Assembly: GCA_963810305.1 (NCBI GenBank) | Contig: CAWEMY010000007.1 | Coordinates: 186,001-250,000 of the forward strand | DNA length: 64,000 bases | DNA from: JACDCA01 sp963810305 | Lineage (GTDB): Bacteria > Acidobacteriota > Vicinamibacteria > Vicinamibacterales > 2-12-FULL-66-21 | Reading direction: 5' to 3' | Shown: one piece after another, positions 1 to 7,869 of the stretch | How positions within the stretch are numbered: position 1 is the stretch's first letter | How the letters are laid out: every line of letters starts with the position of its first letter | Translations under genes and position numbers: made by a program | Notes under the pieces: model-generated | The model's input: the letters and a program-made list of their open reading frames with translations, nothing else | Databases searched by the model: none | Told to the model about the DNA's origin: nothing

Positions 1-1
1 C

Positions 2-733
2 CTCGCAGTCTTTCTTTTCGATAGTTTCGGGACTGCCGCGATCCCACGAGTTCCGTTCATCCTGTTCATCGCGACCGCGATGAGCGTGACCGCCTTCCCC
101 GTCCTGGCGCGAATCATCGTCGAACGGCGCCTCGACGGCACGATCCCGGGGAATACAGCGCTGATCTGTGCCGCGATCAATGACGCGGTGGCGTGGGTGC
201 TGGCGGGTTCAGTCGCGGGGCTCGTCGCCGGCGGTGAGTCCCGCGTACCGCTGGCGGTTCACGGCGTCTTTCTGGCCTTTGTGGCGGGAGCGACGACCGC
301 TGTGCTCGCGCCGAGACTGGCGCCGCTCGCGGCGGTTGTCGAAGCGCCAGCATCCCGGTTCCTGCTGCCGGTGTTCTTCGCGCTGACCGGGCTGCGGACG
401 GATCTGCGATTGCTCGCCGCCGGAGTCGGATCGTGGATGTGGTGCGCCGCGATCATCCTGGTGGCCACCGCCGGCAAATTTGGCGGGACGACGATTGCGG
501 CGCTCGCGGCGCGGATGCCTCGTCCAGAGGCACTGACGCTTGGCGCCCTGATGAACACCCGCGGCCTGATGGAGCTCGTCGTCCTCAACATCGGATACGA
601 GCTCGGGCTACTGCCTCCGGAAGTGTTTGCAATGATGGTCGTGATGGCGCTGGTGACGACCTGCGCCGCGGGTCCGCTGGTGGATCGCTGGTCCGGTAGC
701 TACCGCAGAGCGTCCGCCGTCGCGGCACCGTAG
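2..733 (+). CDS. Cation/proton antiporter, CPA2 (Kef/NhaS-type), C-terminal part
   Basis: The frame is open from the window edge, so this is the C-terminal ~243 residues of an integral-membrane Na+ or K+/H+ antiporter. The visible part opens with FILFIATAMSVTAFPVLARI, a hallmark of the CPA2 Na+/H+ exchanger fold. It continues with alternating hydrophobic helices and the family segments FFALTGLRTD and GALMNTRGLMELVVLNIG. It ends with a final helix and no cytosolic RCK/TrkA domain. The stop lies 33 nt inside the convergent aldolase gene, so the two genes overlap tail to tail. Substrate ion cannot be told from this fragment. Confidence 0.85.
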   Translation, partial: LAVFLFDSFGTAAIPRVPFILFIATAMSVTAFPVLARIIVERRLDGTIPGNTALICAAINDAVAWVLAGSVAGLVAGGESRVPLAVHGVFLAFVAGATTAVLAPRLAPLAAVVEAPASRFLLPVFFALTGLRTDLRLLAAGVGSWMWCAAIILVATAGKFGGTTIAALAARMPRPEALTLGALMNTRGLMELVVLNIGYELGLLPPEVFAMMVVMALVTTCAAGPLVDRWSGSYRRASAVAAP

Positions 734-1707
734 AACTCGTACCACGGACGAGCAGCTTTCAATCGGTCGTTCACGTTCTGGATGTTGCGGACGCCTTCCC
801 CTTCGAGCCAGGTGCGAAACGCCTGACCGCCCTGCTTGCCGAAGATCGGGATGCCTTCCTTCCACGTCGCGCGTCCGCACAGGACGCCCGAGAAACGCGT
901 GCCTGCTTCGGCGGCGAGCTCGAGCGATTCGGTGAACTCCGCGTTGCTGACGCCTGCCGACAGGTAGATGAATGGCTTCGTTGCGACGTCCGCCGAGCGG
1001 CGGAAGTGGTCCATCGCTTCCTGTTTCGTGTATGCCTTCTGCCCACCGAACCCGCGCGTCCCCTCGACATATTTCAGGTTGATGGGCACTTCGACTTTCA
1101 TCACGTCCACGCCGTAGCGATCCTTGGTGAACTCCTGCATGCTGCCGGTGACTATCTCCGGCTTTTTTCGGGCGAACTCGGGGCCTTTCTCGTCCGCGCC
1201 TTCTTCATAGCCGACGAACTCGAGAAAGAACGGGATGTCGTTGGCGCGGCACTCGTCGCCGATCCGCTCGACCCATGCGTGCTTGTGGTTGTTGATCTTG
1301 TCGGAGTCGAACGGCGTGTAGTAGAGCAGGATCTTGATGCAGTCGGCTCCCGCCTCTTTGAGCCTGCGCACGGACCAGTCGTCCAGGAGGTCGGGCAGCC
1401 TTCCCGGCGTGTTGGCGTCGTAGCCCGTCTTCTCATAGGCGAGCAGCAGCCCCGCGTCTTTCGCGCGCCGCTTGCTGGCGGGAATACCCCATTCCGGATC
1501 CAGCAGGATCGCACTGGCGTGCCTGGTCAGGACCTCGGTGACGTGCGACTTGAACTCTTCCATGTCGCGGTCGCCGACGTCCGCGCCTTTTTCTTTGGCC
1601 AACGCCTTCTTCAGCGATCCTCGCTGGTCCATCGCAGCCGCGGCAATGACGCCGCGCTGATCCGCCACTGCTTTCATGCCTGCCAGCTTGCCTTCGCTGA
1701 TCTTCAC
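700..1707 (-). CDS. lacD: Tagatose 1,6-diphosphate aldolase-like protein (LacD family)
   Basis: A 335-residue class I aldolase that in the family cleaves tagatose 1,6-bisphosphate to DHAP and glyceraldehyde 3-phosphate. Family marks are AAAMDQRGSLKK near the N terminus and the Schiff-base lysine region DVMKVEVP. The end, WYEFYG, is also typical. I place the start at the GTG (1705-1707) because AGGAG lies 7 nt upstream on the minus strand. A longer frame starting at 1749 would add 14 residues encoded by the adjacent hairpin repeat and has no Shine-Dalgarno. No galactose or lactose genes are nearby, so the physiological substrate is uncertain. Confidence 0.85.
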   Translation of the reverse strand: MKISEGKLAGMKAVADQRGVIAAAAMDQRGSLKKALAKEKGADVGDRDMEEFKSHVTEVLTRHASAILLDPEWGIPASKRRAKDAGLLLAYEKTGYDANTPGRLPDLLDDWSVRRLKEAGADCIKILLYYTPFDSDKINNHKHAWVERIGDECRANDIPFFLEFVGYEEGADEKGPEFARKKPEIVTGSMQEFTKDRYGVDVMKVEVPINLKYVEGTRGFGGQKAYTKQEAMDHFRRSADVATKPFIYLSAGVSNAEFTESLELAAEAGTRFSGVLCGRATWKEGIPIFGKQGGQAFRTWLEGEGVRNIQNVNDRLKAARPWYEFYGAATADALR

Positions 1708-1725
1708 GGGTTGTCTCCTGTCTTC

Positions 1726-1824
1726 GGGGTCAGATCTTGTTTCTTGCACGTTTGTCTTGTCTAGATGACAACAAGCGTATGTCGCCCGTGGAGGTCAAAC
1801 GTGCAAGAAACAAGATCTGACCCC
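1726..1824. repeat. REP-like hairpin element, copy 1
   Basis: Two perfect 29-nt inverted arms (1726-1754 and 1796-1824) flank a 41-nt loop. The arms begin GGGGTCAGATCTTGTTTC. The same arms recur at 37287-37394 with a loop that shares only its first bases (around TAGATG). Each copy would form a long perfect hairpin as single-stranded DNA or RNA. It lies between lacD and thiI, both on the minus strand. The structure resembles non-autonomous REP/REPIN elements moved by RAYT transposases; no such transposase is in this window. Confidence 0.8.
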
Positions 1825-1834
1825 GAGGAAAATC

Positions 1835-2998
1835 TTATACCGGGTAGTGGGCTTCTTCGATTGCGGCGGCTCGGAGCGCCTCGGTCACGATCTCGTCGAT
1901 CGGCAGCCCCGACTCGGCGGCTTCAACGTCCGCCAGCCTCGCCTTCGTGGCCGGGTGGCGAGGGGTAAACAGCGTGCAGCAATCCTGGTCCGGAATGATG
2001 GAGATCGGATAGGTCCCCAGGCGTTGCGCTTCGGCCGTGATTTCGTCCTTGTCCATGCCGACCAGCGGCCGCAGCACCGGCATCGTCACCACGCGGTCGA
2101 TCGCCGACATGTTCTCCAGCGTCTGCGACGCGACCTGGCCGACGACCTCGCCGGTCACCAGCGACTGCGCCCGCGCCCGCAGCGCGACAGCTTCGGCGAT
2201 CCGCATCATCAATCGGCGATAGATAACGACCCGAAGCGGAGGAGCCACGCTGAGGACGACACGCTGCTGGATTTCTCCGAATGGCACGAGAAAGATGCGC
2301 GAGTCGTACTGGAAGCGCGTGAGCACGCCGACCAGCTCTCGCACTTTCTCCTGCGATGCGCGCGAGAGAATCGGATAGCTGTGAAAATGGACGAAAACCA
2401 CGCGGCAGCCGCGTCTGATCATGCGCCAGGCGGCGACCGGCGAGTCGATCCCTCCTGACATCAGGCACACGACGCGTCCGCTCGTCCCCGCCGGCAACCC
2501 CCCTGCGCCCGGCTCCTTGCCGAAGTAGTAAAACGCCTCCGACGTCAGGGCTTCCACGTGAATGGTGAGCGACGGACGGGCCAGATCGACGCGCCAGCCG
2601 CGTGCTTCCTGGATGCGGCCGCCAACTTCGCGTTCGATTTGCGGGGAGGTGAGGGGAAATCGCTTGTCCGCGCGGCGTGCGCTTACGCGGAAGGTGTCGG
2701 TCTGACGATCGCCGAGATCGTTGAGGATCTCGCTGGCGATCGCATCCACATCCAGGGCCGCGCGCCCGGCACGAGCGAAATTCGCCACGCCGAAAACCTC
2801 CGAGACCCGGTCGCGGACGCGGTTCCAGTCCGCCCCTTCGGCGAGGGTCAGCTCGATCCGTCCCATGAGCACGCGCACTTCACGGACACCGACGTTCTTC
2901 GTCGCCGTCCGCAGATTGCGCGCAAGCCGCGAGACGAACCAGGGACGGTTGTTCCCTTTGAGCGCGATCTCCTGGTAGTGAACGATTACTGACTTCAT
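1835..2998 (-). CDS. thiI: tRNA 4-thiouridine synthase ThiI
   Basis: A 387-residue protein that adenylates U8 of tRNA and inserts sulfur, and may also supply sulfur for the thiamine thiazole. The N terminus (about 1-165) carries the ferredoxin-like and THUMP region. The PP-loop is CLMSGGIDSPVAAW at about 178-191. The family segment DQDCCTLFTPRHPATKA follows near residue 340. The C-terminal rhodanese domain of E. coli ThiI is absent, as in many Gram-positive ThiI, so sulfur probably arrives from a separate carrier. A rhodanese is encoded at 17.4 kb, but a link is only a guess. Confidence 0.92.
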   Translation of the reverse strand: MKSVIVHYQEIALKGNNRPWFVSRLARNLRTATKNVGVREVRVLMGRIELTLAEGADWNRVRDRVSEVFGVANFARAGRAALDVDAIASEILNDLGDRQTDTFRVSARRADKRFPLTSPQIEREVGGRIQEARGWRVDLARPSLTIHVEALTSEAFYYFGKEPGAGGLPAGTSGRVVCLMSGGIDSPVAAWRMIRRGCRVVFVHFHSYPILSRASQEKVRELVGVLTRFQYDSRIFLVPFGEIQQRVVLSVAPPLRVVIYRRLMMRIAEAVALRARAQSLVTGEVVGQVASQTLENMSAIDRVVTMPVLRPLVGMDKDEITAEAQRLGTYPISIIPDQDCCTLFTPRHPATKARLADVEAAESGLPIDEIVTEALRAAAIEEAHYPV

Positions 2999-3040
2999 CA
3001 GTTGCCAGTTTTCAATTATCAGTCATCAATAGAACTCGGC

Positions 3041-3093
3041 ATTGATTACTGATTACTGGCTACTGATTACTGACTACTGATCACTGATTACTG
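3041..3093. repeat. Degenerate heptad array (CAGTAAT on minus strand)
   Basis: On the minus strand the sequence reads as consecutive 7-mers close to CAGTAAT (CAGTAAT, CAGTGAT, CAGTAGT, CAGTAGC). It starts inside hpnE: the last codons and the TAG stop of hpnE (residues VISDQ) are made of the repeat. It fills most of the hpnE-thiI gap. No transposase or terminator is seen. Confidence 0.75.
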
Positions 3094-4411
3094 CTCGCGC
3101 AGCGCGCCGCCCGCTCAGGACGGCGCTTTCGATCGTGCCCGGGAGTCCCGTGTCCGTCCAGTCGCCAGCGAGATAGAAGCCTTTCAATGGCGTTACCGTC
3201 GTCGGACGCGGCGGCTGTCCGGGGCTGAGAGAGAACGTCGCGTGTTTCTCGCGGACGACGGTAGCTCGAACGAGAGTCGCGGCGGCCGCGGCGGGCAGAC
3301 TTTCCGAAATCTCGCGGGTAGCCAGTTCGATCAGCTGCTTCGAGTCGAGGCGCACGAGCGCCGATGCGGCGCTCGACACGAGCGACAAATGTGACGCGGT
3401 TTCGCCGAAGACGCGCCGCTTGTCGAAGACCCACTGCATCGAGCGGCCGTGGAGGCCGACGAACTGGTCCTCCATCACGACGCGGTCGTACCAGAGGTTG
3501 ACTGTGACGATCGGCTTCGAATGCATCCGCGAGGCGTTGTCCACCTGTTCGGTCAGCACCGCAGGGACGGCCTCGAACAGCGTGCGCAGCTGATGCCAGG
3601 GGACCGTGGAAATTACCGTCCCGGTCGGGATCCATTCGTCGCGCAGCTGAACGCCGGTGACCCGTATGCCGTCGGTGGTGACCCGAGCGAGCGCATTTGT
3701 CCGGACCTGGCCGCCTCGCGATTCAATGAAGGCGCGCGCGGGCTCGGCATACATCCGGTCGAGCGGCGTCGATGGCAGCACCAGCGCGGATGCGCGGCGA
3801 TCCGGCGCGAACATGTCGGACAGAACCCGGACGAACGGAGCTGCGGCAGCCTCGCTGATCGGCTGGTTCAGTGCCGCAACCGCGAGGGGTTCCCACAGCC
3901 ACGCAATGAGTTCCTCGCTCTGCCGGTGCGCGCGCAGCCACTCAGCTACGGTCAACGCTCGGTCCGTGGCGGCCGCGTTCCGCAACGGACGCGCCAGGCG
4001 GATCGCGGACAGGCGGTCACGAAGTGGCAAGGCGTCCCACCGCAGAACGCCAGCGAGCAGATGCCACGGCGCCGGCAGCGGCGGACAGGACAGGAGGCTT
4101 CGGCGTCCGCTCGCGTCCAGAAAGGGGATCTCGAGCGCGTCCTGCACGCGAATGTTACCGGCCGCGCCGATCCGCTCCAGAAACGCCAGCGTCTCGCGGT
4201 AGCACCCGAACAACACGTGCTGGCCGTTGTCGACCAACTCGCCGGTGTCGCGATCCGGGAACGCTGTCGCGCGCCCGCCCAGTCGCGGCCTCGCGTCGAG
4301 GACGATTGCCGGCGTCCCACGATCGGCAAGAAACGCTGCCGCACTCAGCCCGGCAAAGCCGCCGCCGATCACGACGGGAGGGCTGGCTGGATTGGGGTCA
4401 GACGCCGGCAA
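3074..4411 (-). CDS. hpnE: Hydroxysqualene dehydroxylase HpnE
   Basis: A 445-residue FAD-dependent amine-oxidase-fold enzyme that reduces hydroxysqualene to squalene in the HpnCDE route. The dinucleotide-binding motif VVIGGGFAGLSAAAFLADRG lies at about 13-32, followed by RLGGRA. The C-terminal FAD motif is GFYLAGDWTDTGLPGTIESA. The start is a TTG overlapping the hpnD stop region by 14 nt, consistent with translational coupling. The last residues, VISDQ, derive from a heptad repeat array and are not family-conserved. Confidence 0.93.
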   Translation of the reverse strand: MPASDPNPASPPVVIGGGFAGLSAAAFLADRGTPAIVLDARPRLGGRATAFPDRDTGELVDNGQHVLFGCYRETLAFLERIGAAGNIRVQDALEIPFLDASGRRSLLSCPPLPAPWHLLAGVLRWDALPLRDRLSAIRLARPLRNAAATDRALTVAEWLRAHRQSEELIAWLWEPLAVAALNQPISEAAAAPFVRVLSDMFAPDRRASALVLPSTPLDRMYAEPARAFIESRGGQVRTNALARVTTDGIRVTGVQLRDEWIPTGTVISTVPWHQLRTLFEAVPAVLTEQVDNASRMHSKPIVTVNLWYDRVVMEDQFVGLHGRSMQWVFDKRRVFGETASHLSLVSSAASALVRLDSKQLIELATREISESLPAAAAATLVRATVVREKHATFSLSPGQPPRPTTVTPLKGFYLAGDWTDTGLPGTIESAVLSGRRAARAVISDQ

Positions 4412-5231
4412 GGACCCTCGCCCACGTTCTCAGGGCGATAAGCGCGCGGCGAGGACGGGGGATCCGGATGACGCGGGAGAAGACGTCATAGTCGGCCGCC
4501 TCGATGCGTTTCAGTATCGCGAAATAGATCGCCCCCATGATCTCGGCGGCCGCGAGTCTCCGTGCGTCGGTGGCAGGAAGCGACGCCGCCGCGCGGGCGT
4601 AGTAATCCCGGGCGCGGACGGCCTGATGCTGCAGCAGCGACCTCACCGCCGCCGAACGGACACCCTCGCCGGCAGTCGCTGTCTCGCGTCTCAAATCCTC
4701 TTCGCTGCACCCGAACCGCCGGAGGTCCTCCTGCGGGATGTAGACCCGGCCACGCGACAGATCCTCCGGCACGTCGCGCAGGATGTTGGTGAGCTGCAGC
4801 GCGACACCGAGGTCGGTCGCGTACTGCCTCGCCTTTGGATCGGAATAGCCGAAGATCTCGACGCACATCAAACCGACCGCGGATGCGACACGCGTGCAGT
4901 ACAGGTACAGGTCCTCGAACGTCTCGTAGCGCCTGGATCCGACGTCCATCGCCACACCGTCGACGAGCGCGTCGAAGGCATGGCGCGGCAGGTTGAATCG
5001 GCGGACGAGCGGCAGGAGGGCATTCCCCTGCGGGCTCTCAGGCGCGCCGCGATCGAAACACGCCGCGACTTCGCGGCGCCAACGTTCGACCTCGGACGTC
5101 GCGTCACGTTCCCCCGCCTCGTCCACCGCGTCGTCCACGGCGCGGCAGAAGTCCCACACGGCAATGATCGCAGCCCGCTTCTCAGAGGGGAGAACGAGAA
5201 ATGAGTAATAGAAGTTGGTGTCGCGGGACAT
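4398..5231 (-). CDS. hpnD: Presqualene diphosphate synthase HpnD
   Basis: A 277-residue trans-isoprenyl diphosphate (squalene/phytoene) synthase. The first aspartate-rich motif is FCRAVDDAVDE at about 28-38. The second is LTNILRDVPEDLSRGRVYIP in the middle of the protein. It condenses two farnesyl diphosphates to presqualene diphosphate, the substrate of HpnC. It is the middle gene of hpnC-hpnD-hpnE, all on the minus strand. The 3' end overlaps hpnE, and the 5' end is separated from hpnC by an 85-nt repeat-filled gap. Confidence 0.93.
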   Translation of the reverse strand: MSRDTNFYYSFLVLPSEKRAAIIAVWDFCRAVDDAVDEAGERDATSEVERWRREVAACFDRGAPESPQGNALLPLVRRFNLPRHAFDALVDGVAMDVGSRRYETFEDLYLYCTRVASAVGLMCVEIFGYSDPKARQYATDLGVALQLTNILRDVPEDLSRGRVYIPQEDLRRFGCSEEDLRRETATAGEGVRSAAVRSLLQHQAVRARDYYARAAASLPATDARRLAAAEIMGAIYFAILKRIEAADYDVFSRVIRIPRPRRALIALRTWARVLAGV

Positions 5232-5309
5232 CGCACGTCAGCACGTCAGCACGTCTGCACGTGGCACGTCTGCACGTGCGCACGCCGCACGTCGCACATC
5301 GCACGTGCC
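5231..5309. repeat. Degenerate GCACGTC tandem array
   Basis: About ten 7- to 8-nt units close to GCACGTC(A/T) fill the gap between hpnC and hpnD. They reach the hpnD start codon, so no normal promoter or Shine-Dalgarno is visible for hpnD. Because GCACGT contains the palindrome CACGTG-like core, the array is nearly the same on both strands. Confidence 0.75.
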
Positions 5310-5315
5310 GCCGTG

Positions 5316-6179
5316 CTACGGCCGATTGTTCCACATGAGGGTCCGCGCGAGTATGCCCAACGCGTCGGCGGCGGTGAGTTTGGGACGGAACTGCAGCATG
5401 TCGTAATCGCACCGCTCGATCTTGTGCAGGATGCGCGATCCGCCGAGCCACGTCGCCCTCAATTCCAGCCGCAGGCGGCCGTGGACGGCGTCGGCAACGG
5501 GACGGCCGGACTCAAAAAGCGCCCGCGTTTTCGCGACACAGGCGCGCATGGTTTTTTTCCATTCCGGAGTCATCCGCGCGGCGTTGAGGTCACGCTCAGC
5601 CGCACCGGCCGCCGTGAACTCCTCCCGCGGGACGTACAGGCGGCCGTTGTGCCAGTCGGTCGCGAAATCCTGCCAGAAATTCGTCAGCTGAAGCGCCGTG
5701 CACAGAGCGTCGGCTGCATGCTCTGCACCCTCATCGCGGACGTTCGCGACGCGCAGCACGAGGCGGCCAACCGGATTCGCCGATCGCCGGCAATAATCGA
5801 ACACTTCATCCCACGTCTGGTATCGATGGACGGTGACGTCCTGTTCGAACGCGCTGATCAGATCCTCGAAGAGCTGTACCGGCAGATTGCGCCCTTTGAT
5901 CGTGGCTCCGAGCGCAATGAAAGCAGGATCGGTCTCCGGCTGGCCGCGAACCGCCCGATGCAGTTTCGCTCGCCATTCACCCAGAAGCCGCAGCCGCTCG
6001 TTGGCATCACGCCCTTCATCGTCGGCGAAGTCGTCCGCCGTCCGTGCGAATGCATAGATGGCGGCAATGTGCGGCCGCATCCCGCGGGGGAGCAATCGTG
6101 AGGCAACCGGAAAGTTCTCGTAGTGACGGGCAGCGATTTCGGCGCAGTGCGCGTAGGCCACGTCGAGCGCCGTCACCAT
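5316..6179 (-). CDS. hpnC: Hydroxysqualene synthase HpnC
   Basis: A 287-residue squalene/phytoene synthase-fold enzyme that converts presqualene diphosphate to hydroxysqualene. Motifs are YAFARTADDFADD (about 42-54) and LTNFWQDFATDWHNGRLYVP. I chose the ATG at 6177-6179; a longer frame from 6422 would add 81 Arg/Gly-rich residues that are antisense to the neighbouring adenosyltransferase. The start overlaps the end of that upstream gene by 7 nt. With HpnD and HpnE it supplies squalene for hopanoids; no squalene-hopene cyclase is in the window. Confidence 0.93.
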   Translation of the reverse strand: MVTALDVAYAHCAEIAARHYENFPVASRLLPRGMRPHIAAIYAFARTADDFADDEGRDANERLRLLGEWRAKLHRAVRGQPETDPAFIALGATIKGRNLPVQLFEDLISAFEQDVTVHRYQTWDEVFDYCRRSANPVGRLVLRVANVRDEGAEHAADALCTALQLTNFWQDFATDWHNGRLYVPREEFTAAGAAERDLNAARMTPEWKKTMRACVAKTRALFESGRPVADAVHGRLRLELRATWLGGSRILHKIERCDYDMLQFRPKLTAADALGILARTLMWNNRP

Positions 6180-6712
6180 TCGAGCTCGGGGGCGCCGGCG
6201 CGGGCATTTGCGACCCGCGCGAGAACGAACAACAGGTCCGACAGGCGGTTCACGTATACAAGGACGTCCTGGTCCACCGCGCCGGCCCCGAGGCCGACGA
6301 TCGCACGTTCGGCCCGGCGGCATACCGTCCGGGCCACGTGAAACGACGCACCGGCCTGGACGCCTCCGGCAAGAATGAAGCGTCGCAGCGGTGGAAGCTC
6401 CGCCTCCAGGGCGTCGATCCACCCTTCCAGCCGCGTCACATCGTCGGTCGAAACCGCCGCCTTGGTGACGCGCTCCGCGATCCTGTGCGACGGATCGGCA
6501 AGACGGGACCCGAGCGCGAAGAGATCGCGCTGAATCTGTTCGACGATGGCGGCAAGCTGTGGATCGGCGAGTGATGCGCGCGCGAGCCCAAGCCAGGCGT
6601 TCAGCTCGTCGACGTCGCCGTAAGCGCTCACGCGCGCGTCAGCCTTCGAAACCCGCGTGCCGTCGAACAGGCCGGTCTCGCCAGCGTCGCCGGTCCTGGT
6701 GTAGATTTTCAC
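6173..6712 (-). CDS. PduO-type cob(I)alamin adenosyltransferase
   Basis: A 179-residue ATP:corrinoid adenosyltransferase that makes adenosylcobalamin. The N terminus IYTRTGDAGETGLFDG carries the ATP-binding RTGDxGxT signature, and the C terminus has CRRAERAIV and NRLSDLLFVLARVAN. I start at GTG 6710-6712. On the minus strand TATAAT (6719-6724) lies only 6 nt upstream of this GTG, which suggests a leaderless transcript. The gene is divergent from mutY and runs into hpnC. A B12-binding radical SAM enzyme at 57.3 kb is one possible cobalamin user in this window. Confidence 0.9.
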   Translation of the reverse strand: MKIYTRTGDAGETGLFDGTRVSKADARVSAYGDVDELNAWLGLARASLADPQLAAIVEQIQRDLFALGSRLADPSHRIAERVTKAAVSTDDVTRLEGWIDALEAELPPLRRFILAGGVQAGASFHVARTVCRRAERAIVGLGAGAVDQDVLVYVNRLSDLLFVLARVANARAGAPELEW

Positions 6713-6718
6713 GGCCTG

Positions 6719-7438
6719 ATTATAAAAGCCCGCCGCCGACATCTCACGCTTCCGCCGCCGCTCAATCGCCAGTGGTTCCGGCGCCGTCTCCTGCAATGGT
6801 ACCGGCGGAACGGGCGCGACCTGCCCTGGCGACGGACGACCGATCCGTACCACATCCTCGTCTCCGAGGTGATGCTGCAGCAGACGCAGGTCGACCGCGT
6901 GCTTCCGAAGTATCACGAATGGCTGGGGAAATACCCGACTCTGGAGGCACTGGCGGACGCGCCGGAAGAGGACGTGGCGGAGACCTGGCGTCCTCTCGGC
7001 TACAACATCCGGCCACGGCGCCTGCACGCGATCGCACGCGAGTCGGTCTCGAGCTACGGCGGTGAGCTGCCCTCGGACGAAGAGACGCTGCGGTCGTTCA
7101 AGGGGATTGGCGAGTACACCGCCGGGGCGGTCCTCAGCTTTGCGTTCGGCCAGCGCAAGGCGATCCTCGACACGAACGTCGCGCGCGTCCTGTTCCGGGT
7201 GTTTGTCGGCGCCGGGGATCCAAAAACGCACAAGATGCGGCGTCACCTGTGGAGTGTGTCGCGCACGGTCCTGCCGATGCGGAACGTCTTCGACTTCAAC
7301 CAGGCGCTGATGGATTTCGGCGCCACGCTGTGCACCGCCCGCAAGCCCAGGTGCGCCGACTGCCCGATGAAGAACCGCTGCACCTCGTTTCCGTTCGAGG
7401 GCGGCCGGAACGGAGCGGCAGCGAGTGGAGGCCGCTAG
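6719..7438 (+). CDS. mutY: Adenine DNA glycosylase MutY, catalytic and FeS core, non-standard start
   Basis: Removes adenine mispaired with 8-oxoguanine. Reading upstream of the first standard start (GTG 6869) the frame continues with unmistakable MutY sequence: WYRRNGRDLPWRRTTDPYHI then LVSEVMLQQTQV with the catalytic Glu. It goes on to the HhH motif GIGEYTAGAV, the catalytic Asp in QALMDFGATLC, and the C-x6-C-x2-C-x5-C iron-sulfur ligands. No ATG, GTG or TTG occurs in frame between the upstream stop (6574) and 6869, so I place the start tentatively at ATT 6719 (CTG 6716 is an alternative). At about 239 residues it lacks the usual C-terminal Nudix-like 8-oxoG sensor. A free-standing Nudix gene follows 32 nt downstream. 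Confidence 0.85.
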   Translation: MIKARRRHLTLPPPLNRQWFRRRLLQWYRRNGRDLPWRRTTDPYHILVSEVMLQQTQVDRVLPKYHEWLGKYPTLEALADAPEEDVAETWRPLGYNIRPRRLHAIARESVSSYGGELPSDEETLRSFKGIGEYTAGAVLSFAFGQRKAILDTNVARVLFRVFVGAGDPKTHKMRRHLWSVSRTVLPMRNVFDFNQALMDFGATLCTARKPRCADCPMKNRCTSFPFEGGRNGAAASGGR

Positions 7439-7470
7439 TCGGGGTGCAGGGGGCCCCGACGATTCAACAG

Positions 7471-7869
7471 ATGACTACACAAAGGGTGATTGTCACAGCG
7501 GCGGTGATCGAACGTGATGACGCATTTCTCGTCACCAGGCGGCTTCGCGGCGTCCATCTGGAAGGGTTCTGGGAGTTTCCCGGGGGGAAGTGCGACCCGG
7601 AAGAGCACCTGGCCGACTGCCTGCGGCGCGAGATCCAGGAGGAACTCGCGGCCGACGTCATCGTCGGAGCGGAGATCTACTCAGTCGCGCACGACTACCC
7701 CGAGCGAGTCGTCGAACTTCATTTCTTCGCGTGTGAACTGGCGGGCGACCCGAAGCCAGTCCTGGGGCAGGAGATGCGCTGGGCGAAGCGCGCGGATCTA
7801 CGCGCGCTTCAATTCCCGCCGGCCGACGACGAGTTGATCGAGAAATTAGTCAGAGGGCAGCCCTCCTAG
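7471..7869 (+). CDS. Nudix hydrolase (MutT/8-oxo-dGTPase-like)
   Basis: A 132-residue single-domain Nudix protein. The Nudix box runs from GGKCDPEEHLADCL through RREIQEEL; the usual Gly after EExG is Ala here. The leading VTAAVIERDDAFLVTRR and FWEFPGGK are typical of MutT and of the MutY C-terminal domain. It follows mutY closely on the same strand. It may act as an independent 8-oxo-dGTP or CTP pyrophosphatase, or it may be the split C-terminal half of MutY. The stop overlaps the convergent lipoprotein gene by 4 nt. Confidence 0.85.
   Translation: MTTQRVIVTAAVIERDDAFLVTRRLRGVHLEGFWEFPGGKCDPEEHLADCLRREIQEELAADVIVGAEIYSVAHDYPERVVELHFFACELAGDPKPVLGQEMRWAKRADLRALQFPPADDELIEKLVRGQPS

Noticed and set aside
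1006..1764. 252-codon plus-strand open frame antisense to lacD
   Set aside because: It is a GC-rich shadow of a gene with clear family motifs; its translation has no domain and spans the hairpin repeat.
4389..4400. GGGGTCAGA resembling the first bases of the hairpin-element arm
   Set aside because: The match stops after nine bases, there is no inverted partner, and it is coding sequence at the hpnD/hpnE overlap.
6180..6422. 81-residue N-terminal extension of HpnC
   Set aside because: Arg/Gly-rich, antisense-type composition within the adenosyltransferase gene; the conserved protein starts at 6179.
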